Source: a virus. Taken from it: 25,419 nt of DNA. This document shows positions 15,282 through 23,790 of the stretch, piece after piece (positions within the stretch are counted from its first letter, which is position 1; each line of letters opens with the position of its first letter). Made by a program: the position numbers and the translations under genes. Where the stretch lies: positions 1 through 25,419 of IMG/VR virus record IMGVR_UViG_3300047509_000024; one strand, given 5' to 3'. The notes beneath the pieces are model-generated. The model worked only from the letters and a program-made list of their open reading frames with translations. It searched no databases and was not told where the DNA came from.

Positions 15282-16280
15282 GTGGGTATTCAACCCGAAA
15301 CAGCGCGCGATGTTTGTATAATGGCATTAAAAGAGGCTGGCGTCTTGGGCGTCGGTCAATCTCCATTAGCAGAAGATATAAATGATACTTTTACTCTAAT
15401 GAACCGCATGTTTGCTCAATGGGCAAGGCGACGTTGGATAGTACCATCTTTATATGATCTAGCAGCTATTGGTAATGGAGCCAAATCTAATCCTATAGGG
15501 CCGGGACAATTCTGGAATGCTCAAAGGCCAGATAAGATACAAGCTGCTTACTTTATTCAGAATATATCTGGTGCAGGGCAAAATGCTGTCAGCTTTCCTT
15601 TAATTCCTATTTTTAGCTATGAAAATTATGCAAATCTTGCTCTAAAACAATTAGCATCTTGGCCGCAATATTTCTTTTATGATAATCAATTTCCGAATGG
15701 TAATGTTTTTATCTGGCCTATTCCTGATGCCACTTATGAAATTCATTTAATTTTAAAAAGTCCTATTGGATTTACCATTGAGTTAGAAGCTGGAATTATT
15801 AGTAATGTTGGTTCTCTCTATACTCCCGGTACTTATACTGATGTACCGTTTCAAAATTTAACCGGCTATGGTAATGGTGCAACTGCTGATGTTACAGTAG
15901 GAGGTTTAGGAACTATAACTAGTGTTGTTTTAGATGCTGCTGGTGATGGATATAATATTAATGATAGTTTAACTTTTAATAAAGCTGATATTGGTGGTAC
16001 TGGATCAGGATTTATTTATACTGTTACTGATGTTACAGACGATTTAGATGCTGTGATGAATATGCCTCCTGAATATTATGAAGCTATTCATTATAATTTA
16101 GCTAGACGTTTATTAGAAATGTATAATTATGAAGTACCTCCTTCTAAAGCTGCTTTAGCTAGAGCTTCACTCAATACGATACGTGTTGCCAATGCACAGG
16201 TGCCCACAATGGCGATGCCAAAGTCATTGAGAAATGTTCGTGGTAGTAACTTCTATATCTTTAATGCAGATGCAAGGTAA
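15282..16280 (+). CDS. P22 gp4-like head-closure/tail accessory protein with inserted beta module
   Basis: This 332-residue protein starts at GTG 15282. That start is preferred over ATG 15321 because ETARDVCIMALKEAGVLGVG aligns with the conserved N-terminal helix of the gp4 family. Further family-like segments are LMNRMFAQWARRRW, then MNMPPEYYEAIHYNLARRLLEMY near the C-terminus. P22 gp4 adds to the portal after packaging to retain DNA and begin the tail. This copy is about twice the P22 length (166). The excess includes an extra beta-rich module at about residues 172-250 (YTPGTYTDVPF ... IGGTGSGFIYTV) inserted just before the C-terminal helices. The same module type is in the next protein. 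The gene is separated by two bases from that gene. Confidence 0.78.
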   Translation: MGIQPETARDVCIMALKEAGVLGVGQSPLAEDINDTFTLMNRMFAQWARRRWIVPSLYDLAAIGNGAKSNPIGPGQFWNAQRPDKIQAAYFIQNISGAGQNAVSFPLIPIFSYENYANLALKQLASWPQYFFYDNQFPNGNVFIWPIPDATYEIHLILKSPIGFTIELEAGIISNVGSLYTPGTYTDVPFQNLTGYGNGATADVTVGGLGTITSVVLDAAGDGYNINDSLTFNKADIGGTGSGFIYTVTDVTDDLDAVMNMPPEYYEAIHYNLARRLLEMYNYEVPPSKAALARASLNTIRVANAQVPTMAMPKSLRNVRGSNFYIFNADAR

Positions 16281-16282
16281 AT

Positions 16283-18016
16283 ATGCCTCGCGTTGAAATC
16301 ATTGGTTCTGCTTATTCTGGTAAAAGCATAATTAGTTCTGGGCAAGAAACCGTTAATCTATATGGTGAATTAAGTAAAATTGATCCTGAAGCACCTGCAA
16401 CAGTAACTTATTATCCAACACCGGGTACACTTTTATATTCACAAGTTATTCCTCCTTTTGTTAAGAAAGCTAGAGCGGCTTATAGAAGCAGTATAGGAAC
16501 AGCCTATTATGTAATTGGTCAAAATGTTTATGTTCTGACTGTTGCTCAAGTTCTAGTTTTTATTGGTGCTATTGCAGATTTACCTTCTCAGGTTATTTTT
16601 TCTGATAATGGCATTGTAGCTACAATGGTTGATGGTCAAAATGGTTATGTTATAGACCTTCAAACTAATCAAATAGGAATTATAATTGATCCTAATTTCT
16701 ATCCTGCTTCTTGGGTTGCTCTATTAGATACATTTTTTATTTATAATCGTTTTGGAACTAATCAATTTTTTATTTCAGGTTCTAATGTAGATTTCGGAAT
16801 ATTAACTAATTCTGCTGTTTCTACTGGTACAATAGTTGCTGGTGCTGCTTATACAAACGGAACATATAGTAATATTCCTTTGACTGGTGGCCACGGTAGC
16901 GGGGCTACTGCTGAAATTACTGTTGCTGGCGGTGTTGTTACTGTTGTTCAAATAGATAATGGTGGAAAGAACTATATTGCTGGTGACGTATTAAGTGCTA
17001 CCGCTGCAAGTATTGGAGGTACAGGGGCAGGTTTTACTTACACTGTAACAGGTTTTGCTACTGGATTTGATCCTTTAGATATTGCAGCAAAATCAGGCTT
17101 TAGTGATCCTATTGTGGGTATTGTTGCTATCCATCGCGAGCTTTGGCTAATCGGACAACTTACTACTGAAATATGGATTGGTACTGGCGCTGCTGATTTT
17201 TATTTTCAAGAAGTTCAAGGCGCTTATATTAATCATGGTTGCGCGGCTCAATATTCGATAGCTACTCAAGATGTTTTAGCATTTTTCTTACAGCAAGATT
17301 TACAAGGTAATTGTTTAGTTTTAATGGGTCAAGGTTATGATATTAGTGAAATATCTACTCCTAGATTAGTTTCAATATTTAGAACTTATACTGTAATAAA
17401 TGATGCTATTGGATTTTGCTTTCAAATTGAAGATCATTCTTATTATGCTTTAATATTTCCAACTGCTAATAAAGGCTGGCTTTATGATTTAACTACTAGT
17501 AAACAATTAGGCACTCATTTTTGGTCTGAATGGAATTTTAATGATGCAAATGGTAATTTTAATAGACCACGCGCTAATTGTTGCATGTTTTTTAACGGAG
17601 CTAATTTAGTTGGCGATTGGGAAAATGGAACTTTACTTAAATTAGATATTAACACCAATACTGATTATACTGATAATAAAACTGTTAATCCTATTATTAG
17701 AGTTAAGACTTTCCCACACATGGTAGCAACTAATAATCGAATTGTATACAGTAGTTTTGATGCTGATATAGAATGTGGTACAGCTAAAGAAGGTGCTCCT
17801 ACTCCACAATTATCTTTAAGTTGGTCTGATGATAAAGGTAGAACTTATGGAAATCCATTGATGCAAAGTATGGGTAATATCGGTGAATATCTTACTGTGC
17901 CATCTTGGAATAGATTAGGAGAAGCTCGCGACCGCGTTTTTAAATTAAGTTGGTCTGATGATGTTGTAACTGCTTTAAATGGTGCATTTATTGAAACTAG
18001 ACAAGCTAGAACATGA
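16283..18016 (+). CDS. P22 gp10-like packaged-DNA stabilisation / tail hub protein
   Basis: This 577-residue protein begins MPRVEIIGSAYSGKSIISSG, continues with ETVNLYGELSKIDPEA and YYPTPGTLL, and later has FGILTN and AHYSIAT-like blocks (GCAAQYSIATQDVLAFFLQQD). These are characteristic of the gp10 family that plugs the tail below gp4 in P22-like phages. The rest reads as beta-propeller-like blades with repeated aromatic strands, and LSWSDDKGRTYG at about 512-523. P22 gp10 has 472 residues; here an inserted beta module at about 183-258 (YTNGTYSNIPL ... IGGTGAGFTYTV) accounts for much of the difference and is related to the one in the upstream gp4-like protein. The gene ends in ATGA, shared with a 14-codon ORF. 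Confidence 0.85.
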   Translation: MPRVEIIGSAYSGKSIISSGQETVNLYGELSKIDPEAPATVTYYPTPGTLLYSQVIPPFVKKARAAYRSSIGTAYYVIGQNVYVLTVAQVLVFIGAIADLPSQVIFSDNGIVATMVDGQNGYVIDLQTNQIGIIIDPNFYPASWVALLDTFFIYNRFGTNQFFISGSNVDFGILTNSAVSTGTIVAGAAYTNGTYSNIPLTGGHGSGATAEITVAGGVVTVVQIDNGGKNYIAGDVLSATAASIGGTGAGFTYTVTGFATGFDPLDIAAKSGFSDPIVGIVAIHRELWLIGQLTTEIWIGTGAADFYFQEVQGAYINHGCAAQYSIATQDVLAFFLQQDLQGNCLVLMGQGYDISEISTPRLVSIFRTYTVINDAIGFCFQIEDHSYYALIFPTANKGWLYDLTTSKQLGTHFWSEWNFNDANGNFNRPRANCCMFFNGANLVGDWENGTLLKLDINTNTDYTDNKTVNPIIRVKTFPHMVATNNRIVYSSFDADIECGTAKEGAPTPQLSLSWSDDKGRTYGNPLMQSMGNIGEYLTVPSWNRLGEARDRVFKLSWSDDVVTALNGAFIETRQART

Positions 18017-18057
18017 AAATATATTTTATATTATTTTTTAATGCAGCTAAAACATGA
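18004..18057 (+). repeat. Direct repeat pair bounding a 14-codon mini-ORF
   Basis: AGCTAGAACATGA (18004-18016) and AGCTAAAACATGA (18045-18057) differ at one base and lie 41 bases apart. Each contains the ATGA at which one cistron stops and the next starts. The mini-ORF 18013-18057 (MKIYFILFFNAAKT) therefore occupies exactly one repeat unit between the gp10-like gene and the next gene. This may be a local duplication that inserted a coupling cistron; the encoded peptide is hydrophobic and its expression is unproven. Confidence 0.5.
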
Positions 18058-18368
18058 CTACCAATACTCGCCCTGTTCCTAATACTCAATCGCCTGTTGT
18101 CGATACTCAAACTGGTAGATTATTAGCACCTTGGATACAGTTTTTTCAGCAGTTTGTTCAAAAGGCAGCAACGATAATAGATGTTAGTACCCAATCTCCT
18201 TATACAGCTAATCAGAATGGAACTGTAATTATTACTGGTGGTACAGGAATTAGTTTAAAAAGAGGATTAGTAACAATAAATTTATCCAATGGTCAAGCAA
18301 TAATTCCAATAGCAATTAGTGATACTGTTACTTGGGCAAGTGGAACAGTAAAATTTTTAGGGAGTTGA
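18054..18368 (+). CDS. Small structural protein of unknown role
   Basis: This 104-residue protein starts in an ATGA overlap with the preceding mini-ORF. The N-terminus is Pro/Thr/Asn-rich with VVDTQTGRLLAPWIQFFQQF, a phrase I associate with small tail-region proteins of short-tailed phages (a Pro-rich lead, then W.QFF helix). The C-terminus is a small beta domain: SPYTANQNGTVIITGGTG, ISLKRG and DTVTWASGTVKFL. It could be a tail-needle or fibre-attachment component, but the evidence is only position and style. It is followed four bases later by the cupin gene. Confidence 0.65.
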   Translation: MTTNTRPVPNTQSPVVDTQTGRLLAPWIQFFQQFVQKAATIIDVSTQSPYTANQNGTVIITGGTGISLKRGLVTINLSNGQAIIPIAISDTVTWASGTVKFLGS

Positions 18369-18372
18369 TTAT

Positions 18373-18855
18373 ATGCAGCAACAAGAAATTACTCTAAATA
18401 GATCATATGATACTGGCTTATCTAATCCTAAAAAATCTAAAGTAACAATCGACAAAATCCTAGCATTTGAAGAATTACTAAAGCAGCAACCGCAATTAGA
18501 TTTAAAAGTAATCAATCATTTTTCTCATGGTGTTTATGCTCGTGAGCTTCTTATTCCAGCAGGAACTATTTTAACTGGTGAAATTCATAAACATAGCAAT
18601 TTAAATTTATTGATGAAGGGTAAAATTAAAGTTTCTATTGGCGATGAAATCGAATTGATTGAAGCTCCATTTATCGTTGTTTCTCCTCCCGGTACTAAGC
18701 GAGTTGCAGAAGCATTGACTGAATGTGTGTGGGTAACAGTACATGGTACTTTTGAAACTAATATTAATAAAATAAGGGAATATTTTATAGCTAATAGCTA
18801 TATGGATTGGTTAGAATTTTCTAATCAAAATCAATTGGAATTGCCGTTATGCTGA
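18373..18855 (+). CDS. Cupin-fold protein, phage type
   Basis: This 160-residue protein has a single cupin barrel at about residues 45-130. The order is YARELLIPAGTILTGEIHKH, then NLNLLMKGKIKV, VVSPPGTKRVAEA and CVWVTVHGT. H72, H74 and H124 could form a metal site. The combination of PAGTxLTG-IH, a lone KGKI turn and SPPGTKR is typical of a small protein family seen in phage late operons; its substrate is not known. The C-terminal 30 residues are helical. It could be a virion-associated or modifying protein. The stop overlaps a 13-codon ORF leading into the next gene. Confidence 0.75.
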   Translation: MQQQEITLNRSYDTGLSNPKKSKVTIDKILAFEELLKQQPQLDLKVINHFSHGVYARELLIPAGTILTGEIHKHSNLNLLMKGKIKVSIGDEIELIEAPFIVVSPPGTKRVAEALTECVWVTVHGTFETNINKIREYFIANSYMDWLEFSNQNQLELPLC

Positions 18856-18890
18856 TAATGAATATATTTTATATAACTGGAATACTATGA
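18849..18890 (+). other. Bridging mini-ORF (13 codons)
   Basis: This ORF encodes MLIMNIFYITGIL. It overlaps the cupin stop at its 5' end and the start of the ejection-protein gene (ATGA at 18887) at its 3' end, bridging an otherwise untranslated 31-base gap. It may serve translational coupling only. The product is hydrophobic. Expression is uncertain. Confidence 0.35.
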
Positions 18891-19699
18891 TGATTATTAG
18901 TGATAGGGTCAATTGGGAATTTGAATATATTGATCCTTGCTTATGTAATGCTTGGGTAGCTGCTGCTATTATTGGTACTGGCTTAGTTAGTGCTGGTGTT
19001 CAAGCCTATATTGCTAATAAAGCCGCTAATGCTCAAGAAACTGCTTCTGCTAATGCTGCTAATACTCAATTACAAATGTATAATCAGACTAATGCTAATT
19101 TATCTCCTTTTAGACAAGCTGGTGTTGATGCTACTAGTAAATTACAGGCTATGTTGCCTGATTTAACTAAGGGTGTTAATGTTGACACTTCGATTTTAAA
19201 TGATCCTAATTCAACTATTGCTCAAGGTTATAAATTTATAAATTCTCAGGGTCAAAGAGGGGTTACTAATTCTGCTGCTGCTAGAGGTTTAGCTACTTCT
19301 GGTGCTGCTCTTAAAGGAGCATCTACATTTGCAACTGGATCAGCAGATACTTTTTATAATAATTTATTTAATATGGGTGTTACTAATCAAACGAATGCCT
19401 ACAATCGTCTAAAAGGTTTAATTGATACTGGTGAAAATGCTGCTGCTCAAACTGGTACAGCCGCTACATCTACTGGTACTGGTATAGCAAATACTCAAAT
19501 TGCAAGCGGTAATGCGGCTGCTGCTGGTATTAATGCTGCTGGTACAGCAGTGAGTAATGCTGGAAATAGTGTTGGCACTGGATTATTAATTAGCGGATTA
19601 TATGGTAAGGGTAATAGTACTTCACCTTTATTTCCCGGTTCTAGTATTCCCGGTGCTTCTGGTCCTACATCTGTTAATGGATTACCTCTAGCTCCTTAA
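18887..19699 (+). CDS. DNA transfer/ejection protein (P22 gp7 position)
   Basis: This 270-residue protein contains, after a short N-terminal lead, a hydrophobic Ala/Gly helix (AWVAAAIIGTGLVSAGVQAY, about 23-42). A helical region follows with NANLSPFRQAGVDATSKLQAML (about 67-88) and then QGYKFINSQGQRGVTNSAAARG, LATSGAALKGASTFATGSAD and FYNNLFNMG. The ...PFRQAG...L..ML..., Y.F...QGQR...NSAAARG...SGAALK...YNNLF order is the signature of an ejected internal virion protein family often annotated as DNA transfer protein. It would be packaged in the head and injected to help DNA cross the cell envelope. The C-terminus is low-complexity Ala/Gly/Thr. A second in-frame ATG at 18890 is an equally good start. 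Confidence 0.8.
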   Translation: MMIISDRVNWEFEYIDPCLCNAWVAAAIIGTGLVSAGVQAYIANKAANAQETASANAANTQLQMYNQTNANLSPFRQAGVDATSKLQAMLPDLTKGVNVDTSILNDPNSTIAQGYKFINSQGQRGVTNSAAARGLATSGAALKGASTFATGSADTFYNNLFNMGVTNQTNAYNRLKGLIDTGENAAAQTGTAATSTGTGIANTQIASGNAAAAGINAAGTAVSNAGNSVGTGLLISGLYGKGNSTSPLFPGSSIPGASGPTSVNGLPLAP

Positions 19700-19708
19700 G
19701 AAGATAAA

Positions 19709-20359
19709 ATGGCCGATGGTCTTACTGCGATAGATTTAAATCAATCTGGAATTTATCAAATCAAAAATTTGATAAACGGATTAATTTATATTGGGAGTGC
19801 TACTAAATTTAGAAAAAGATGGAGTTTACATAAATGGCAATTAAATAAAAATATTCATGAAAGTCGGCATTTACAATACGCTTGGAATAAATATGGTTCT
19901 GAAGCTTTTGAGTTTAAAATTCTAGAATATTGTGATATTCAATCTTTACAAAAAATTGAACAAGCTTGGTTAGATTGGACAAACTGCTATGATCCAAAAA
20001 TAGGTTATAATATTTGTAAAGATGTTGCTAAAGGCAGGCTTGGTGTTAAATCTTCTCCTGAGCATGTTGCAAAAATTAGTAAGGCTCATTTGGGTCAAAA
20101 ACGCTCTAAAGAAGCTTGTGTAAATATAGGTTTAGCAAAAATCGGTACAAAATTAACTGAAGAACAAAAACAAGCTAGGCGAGATTATAGACACACTAAA
20201 GAAGCAAAAATGAAAATTGGAGAACATTCAAAAGGAAAACAATATAGATTAGGATTAAAATCTAGTATAGAAACTAAAGAAAAACTTAGTGAAATTATTA
20301 GAATTAGATATGGTAATTTGCCATTGAATTTAGATACTTCAAAAAGGCTTGAAATCTAA
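19709..20359 (+). CDS. GIY-YIG homing endonuclease with NUMOD3 motifs (third copy)
   Basis: This 216-residue protein starts at ATG 19709 after an AAGAAGA ribosome-binding site. The nuclease domain shows G14-I15-Y16, Y27-I28-G29, Arg 35/37, His 41, and the metal-binding Glu 84 in KIEQAWLD. NUMOD3-type repeats follow (KSSPEHVAKISKAHLG, KRSKEACVNIGLAKIG, SSIETKEKLSEIIR). Here EQAWLDW replaces the EQWWID seen in the copies at 2855 and 12042, so it is more distant from them. It sits between two internal-virion-protein genes and ends in a TAATG overlap with the next gene. The first residues, MADGL, resemble MADNL at the start of the downstream gene, hinting at insertion at that gene's start. Confidence 0.9.
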   Translation: MADGLTAIDLNQSGIYQIKNLINGLIYIGSATKFRKRWSLHKWQLNKNIHESRHLQYAWNKYGSEAFEFKILEYCDIQSLQKIEQAWLDWTNCYDPKIGYNICKDVAKGRLGVKSSPEHVAKISKAHLGQKRSKEACVNIGLAKIGTKLTEEQKQARRDYRHTKEAKMKIGEHSKGKQYRLGLKSSIETKEKLSEIIRIRYGNLPLNLDTSKRLEI

Positions 20360-21711
20360 TGGCAGATAATCTTTCAGTGGATACTTCTAGTTACACTAAG
20401 CCGGTAGCTCCTCCTAATCCGTTGGATACCGTAAGTAAAGTTATTGGTATTCAACAGGGTCAACAAAATTTACAAAGTGGTGCGTTAACTATTGATAAAC
20501 AGAAGCTTGATTTGGTCAATCAACGATTTGGTGAAGTTGCAAAGGGTTTAACTGCATTAGCTACTGATCCTAATGTAGATGAAAATAAAGTTAGGCAATA
20601 TTTTCAAAATCAAGTTAAGCTTGGTTACATGCCTCCTGAAATGGCTGCAACTGCTATTAGTCAATTGCCTCCTACACAGGGATTAAAACCTCAAGAAGCT
20701 GCTGCTGCTATAAAACAACATTTAGAAACTCAATTAGCACATGCTCAAACTGTTCAAGAGGCAATTAATTTTCATTATGGTACACCCGGTACTGTTAATA
20801 CTGGTAGTTCTCAACAGCCAGTTGTAACTAGTCCTAAGTTTGGTATTCAATCAACTGGATTACCAATTCAAAATCAATTACCAACAGGAACACCCGGTTT
20901 TGATGACAATGGTAAACCGGCATTTGCGCCACCTAATCCCAATGCTGTTACTGCCCCTCCTCCTAGACCGGGAACGCCAACTGTGCCCGGTAGTGCTCCT
21001 ACACCATTACCTATAGCGCGTCCTGAAGCTGCTCCTGCTACATTTGCGCAACGATCTAGCTTTGCTCCTGCCCCGCCTCCTTTATTTGAGAAGGGTACTC
21101 AGGCTTATACAGAGGATCAGGCACAAGCTCTTGCTCGCGCGACTGCATTAAAGCCTGCGGAGCAAGCATTAAAGCTCTTGCCCGGTCTTAGGTCTGGTCC
21201 TACTACAGAAGCCTTTAATAAGGCCGTTGCTGCATTAAAAGCTAATGGTATCATTGATACCGATACTAAAAATGATCCTACAGCGATTTATCAAGAGGTT
21301 AATAAAAAACTCTCTCAATATGTAGGTAACAATCCAAATGTCAGCAGGTCCGATGCTGGTCAAGCATTAGCTGAAGCTGGCAGTCCTAGTGTTAGTCATC
21401 AAATTAGCCCTGCTTTAATTAAACTAACTCGTGATGCTATTGCATTAGATAGAGTACAAATTGCTAGACCAAATGCATTTGAAGGTAATGATTATCAGAA
21501 CTATGGAAAGCATAGAGCAACATTCCCACAATCAATAGATGAAAGAGCTTTTGGATTAGGTGATTTACCAAAGGATGAAGCAAAAAGTTTAGTTAAAACA
21601 ATGTATGATAAATATAAGAAAAATCCAAATGATCCTGAAGCAAAGAAATTCTTACGTTCTTATGATATTGCTAAGAAGCAGGGATTTGGTACAACTGGTG
21701 TTGAAGAATAA
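20359..21711 (+). CDS. Internal virion protein candidate (450 aa)
   Basis: The N-terminal third is helical (SKVIGIQQGQQNLQSGALTI, QRFGEVAKGLTALATDPNV). The middle, about residues 145-245, is a Pro/Thr/Gly-rich linker with PPPRPGTPTVPG. The C-terminal part contains LKLLPGLRSGPTTEAFNKAV, KNDPTAIYQEVNKKLSQYVG and a final helical region. The LPGLxxGPxTEAFNKAVA segment is one I have seen in phage internal or ejection-associated proteins of unknown role. No catalytic motif is visible. It lies between the DNA-transfer-type gene and another large internal candidate, where P22 has gp20 and gp16, so a role in genome ejection is inferred. The start is TAATG-coupled to the GIY-YIG gene, and a 4-codon ORF (21711-21725, MELI) joins its stop to the next start. 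Confidence 0.7.
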   Translation: MADNLSVDTSSYTKPVAPPNPLDTVSKVIGIQQGQQNLQSGALTIDKQKLDLVNQRFGEVAKGLTALATDPNVDENKVRQYFQNQVKLGYMPPEMAATAISQLPPTQGLKPQEAAAAIKQHLETQLAHAQTVQEAINFHYGTPGTVNTGSSQQPVVTSPKFGIQSTGLPIQNQLPTGTPGFDDNGKPAFAPPNPNAVTAPPPRPGTPTVPGSAPTPLPIARPEAAPATFAQRSSFAPAPPPLFEKGTQAYTEDQAQALARATALKPAEQALKLLPGLRSGPTTEAFNKAVAALKANGIIDTDTKNDPTAIYQEVNKKLSQYVGNNPNVSRSDAGQALAEAGSPSVSHQISPALIKLTRDAIALDRVQIARPNAFEGNDYQNYGKHRATFPQSIDERAFGLGDLPKDEAKSLVKTMYDKYKKNPNDPEAKKFLRSYDIAKKQGFGTTGVEE

Positions 21712-21725
21712 TGGAACTGATCTAA

Positions 21726-23675
21726 ATGGATTTCGATAGCATAGCATCTGAAATGGCGACCGATCATGGTATCGGCACAGCTAAAAAGAATAGCGAATTA
21801 GATGCTATTGCTAAGTCTATGGCTGAAGATCATGGTATTGAGCCTGTTGTTATTAAAAAAGGCAGGCTCTATGTTTCTCCTGTAGCTCCTCCTCGTTCTG
21901 GTTTTACTAAAGAACAAAGCGATGAATTGAATAGACAACCATCTGTTAAAGGTGGTGAAAATCCAAGAGAAATTATTCCTCCTACTTCTGTTCAAGAAAG
22001 CATGGCTAATGCTGGTATTGTGGCAAAGCAATTAGCTGGTCAAGGTGTTGAAGATATCCAATCCGGCCATCCATATAAAGGCGCTGCTAAAGTTATTGGT
22101 GGTGCTTTATCAGGTGTGTTATCTCCTATTACTGGTGCCATAGAAGGTGGTCCTGAAAAACTAGGTACTGAAATAAGTGGAAATCCAGATATAGGCTCGC
22201 GGCTAGGTTTTGTTATTGGATCAGCTTTACCTATCGCACCCGGTTCTAAAGCCATTGTAGGAGCAATACCTAAGAACAAAGCATTTAATACATTGGTTGA
22301 AAGCATTGGTCCTGAGAATGTGGGCAATGTTGCTAAGGAAATGCGAGCTAATTCGCGTTTAACTCCGGCTGATTTATCGCCAGCTACTAGGCAAACTGTA
22401 CAAAAGCTTTTTGTTACTGAAGGTGATAAAACTAAAAATTATTTAGCTGAAACTGTTCAAGGCAGATTACAAAGCGCAAAACAAGCTGTTGAAAGTGCCT
22501 TTGACACTTCAATGGGAAAGATTGTTGATCCAGTTGCGAAGCTAAAAGAATTAAGTGATAATATCAAAGCTGTTGGCGCTAAAGAAATAAATCCTGTTTT
22601 AAAAGCTACTAAACCTGTTGATTTAACACCAGTGATTGAACATATTGATAATACTCTGAAACCGGGTGTTACTCATGTTATATCAAATCCTGAAAGTATG
22701 TTGCCTTATAATAAGGTTCAAAAATTATTAGAAGGCTGGCGCGGTCAATTAACTAACGATAAAACTATTCTAACTAGTCCTGATGTTTTAAATAAAATTC
22801 AATCAAATATTAGGCGTCAAGCTGAACAATTAATGCGTACTCCTGATGCTGAAAGTAAAGCAATGGGATATGCTTTATTTCAATTAAGAAATAAAATGAT
22901 AGATGCTATTGGCAAAGCTGGTCCACAAACTGTTGATAAAGAAGGTAAAGCTATTAGCTCTTATCGCGCTGGATTGAGCAAATATAAAGATGAAAATGAT
23001 GTAGCTACTGCTTTTGAACATGGACACGATGCTATTATTAAAAATAGTCGCAATTTAGAAGATCATCCTTCTTATTTTGAAAATTGGGTTAAGCAAGCAA
23101 CTGATGGTGAAAAAGAAGCTGCTAGAGAAGGTGCAAGAGTAGCTTATGATACTCAAGTCAATGGATTTAAAAATGCAGCTAGGCGCGGTACAGATATAGG
23201 ACAATCAGAATTTAATCATAGACGAATGGAAGCTTTGTTCGGAAAAGAAAAAGCTGACGAAATGTTTAAAAAGCTAGAGCATGAAAGGCTCATAGCTGAA
23301 ACCAATTCTGATCTTGTTAAAGGCAGTCAAACTGCTATGCGTATGACTGCCGATAGCAGAATTGCTTTACCCACAATGAAAGAAGTTGGTCATAATGCTT
23401 TATCTGCTGCTGCATTAGAAGTTCCTAATATTTTAGGTGGCGGTTATGCTGGTGTAGGTACAGCAGCATTTGGAGCTTTAAAAACTGGTAACTATATTAA
23501 GCATGAAATAGCAACAAAACTTGCTAAGGAGCATAATGCAAATTATGCAAAGCTCGCCTTACCAGTTGAAGGACCAAGCCGCGATGAATTAATAAAGTCG
23601 CTTGAAGCGGTTGCTAATAAAAATGCTTTTAAACTTCCGATTGCTAAAAAATTGTCTCTGGCATTTAAACCATAA
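21726..23675 (+). CDS. Large internal virion/ejection protein candidate (649 aa)
   Basis: This large, mostly helical protein starts with two related 15-residue units, FDSIASEMATDHGI at residues 3-16 and LDAIAKSMAEDHGI at 25-38. These are followed by GRLYVSPVAPPRSG, then a Gly/Ala-rich hydrophobic region (about 100-180: GGALSGVLSPITGAIEGG, IGSALPIAPG). A long charged helical body follows, with a second Ala/Gly-rich stretch near 560-585 (GGGYAGVGTAAFGAL). Size, hydrophobic glycine-zipper-like segments and position after other ejection candidates fit a gp16/gp20-type protein that enters the host envelope with the DNA. No lysozyme or protease motif is seen. Assignment is by context; there is no decisive motif. 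Confidence 0.7.
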   Translation: MDFDSIASEMATDHGIGTAKKNSELDAIAKSMAEDHGIEPVVIKKGRLYVSPVAPPRSGFTKEQSDELNRQPSVKGGENPREIIPPTSVQESMANAGIVAKQLAGQGVEDIQSGHPYKGAAKVIGGALSGVLSPITGAIEGGPEKLGTEISGNPDIGSRLGFVIGSALPIAPGSKAIVGAIPKNKAFNTLVESIGPENVGNVAKEMRANSRLTPADLSPATRQTVQKLFVTEGDKTKNYLAETVQGRLQSAKQAVESAFDTSMGKIVDPVAKLKELSDNIKAVGAKEINPVLKATKPVDLTPVIEHIDNTLKPGVTHVISNPESMLPYNKVQKLLEGWRGQLTNDKTILTSPDVLNKIQSNIRRQAEQLMRTPDAESKAMGYALFQLRNKMIDAIGKAGPQTVDKEGKAISSYRAGLSKYKDENDVATAFEHGHDAIIKNSRNLEDHPSYFENWVKQATDGEKEAAREGARVAYDTQVNGFKNAARRGTDIGQSEFNHRRMEALFGKEKADEMFKKLEHERLIAETNSDLVKGSQTAMRMTADSRIALPTMKEVGHNALSAAALEVPNILGGGYAGVGTAAFGALKTGNYIKHEIATKLAKEHNANYAKLALPVEGPSRDELIKSLEAVANKNAFKLPIAKKLSLAFKP

Positions 23676-23790
23676 GTACCAAAAAGCAGGCTCGATTTTC
23701 CACCACAAGTAAGCCAAGATCACAAGTATTGTGGGCATCCATATTAAACGACGAAAATTTAAAATTATATAGATTAATGGAATTAAGCAG
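23676..23790 (+). other. Spacer before the terminal tail gene, with weak small-ORF signal
   Basis: This 115-base spacer holds no clear promoter or terminator. One frame is open from 23669 to the TGA at 23792-23794 and would end SILNDENLKLYRLMELSR. The only starts are TTG at 23729 or ATG at 23777 (five codons, overlapping the next ATG), so it is either a small coupled cistron or a decayed gene end. GGAA about ten bases before 23791 can serve as ribosome-binding site for the next gene. Confidence 0.3.
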
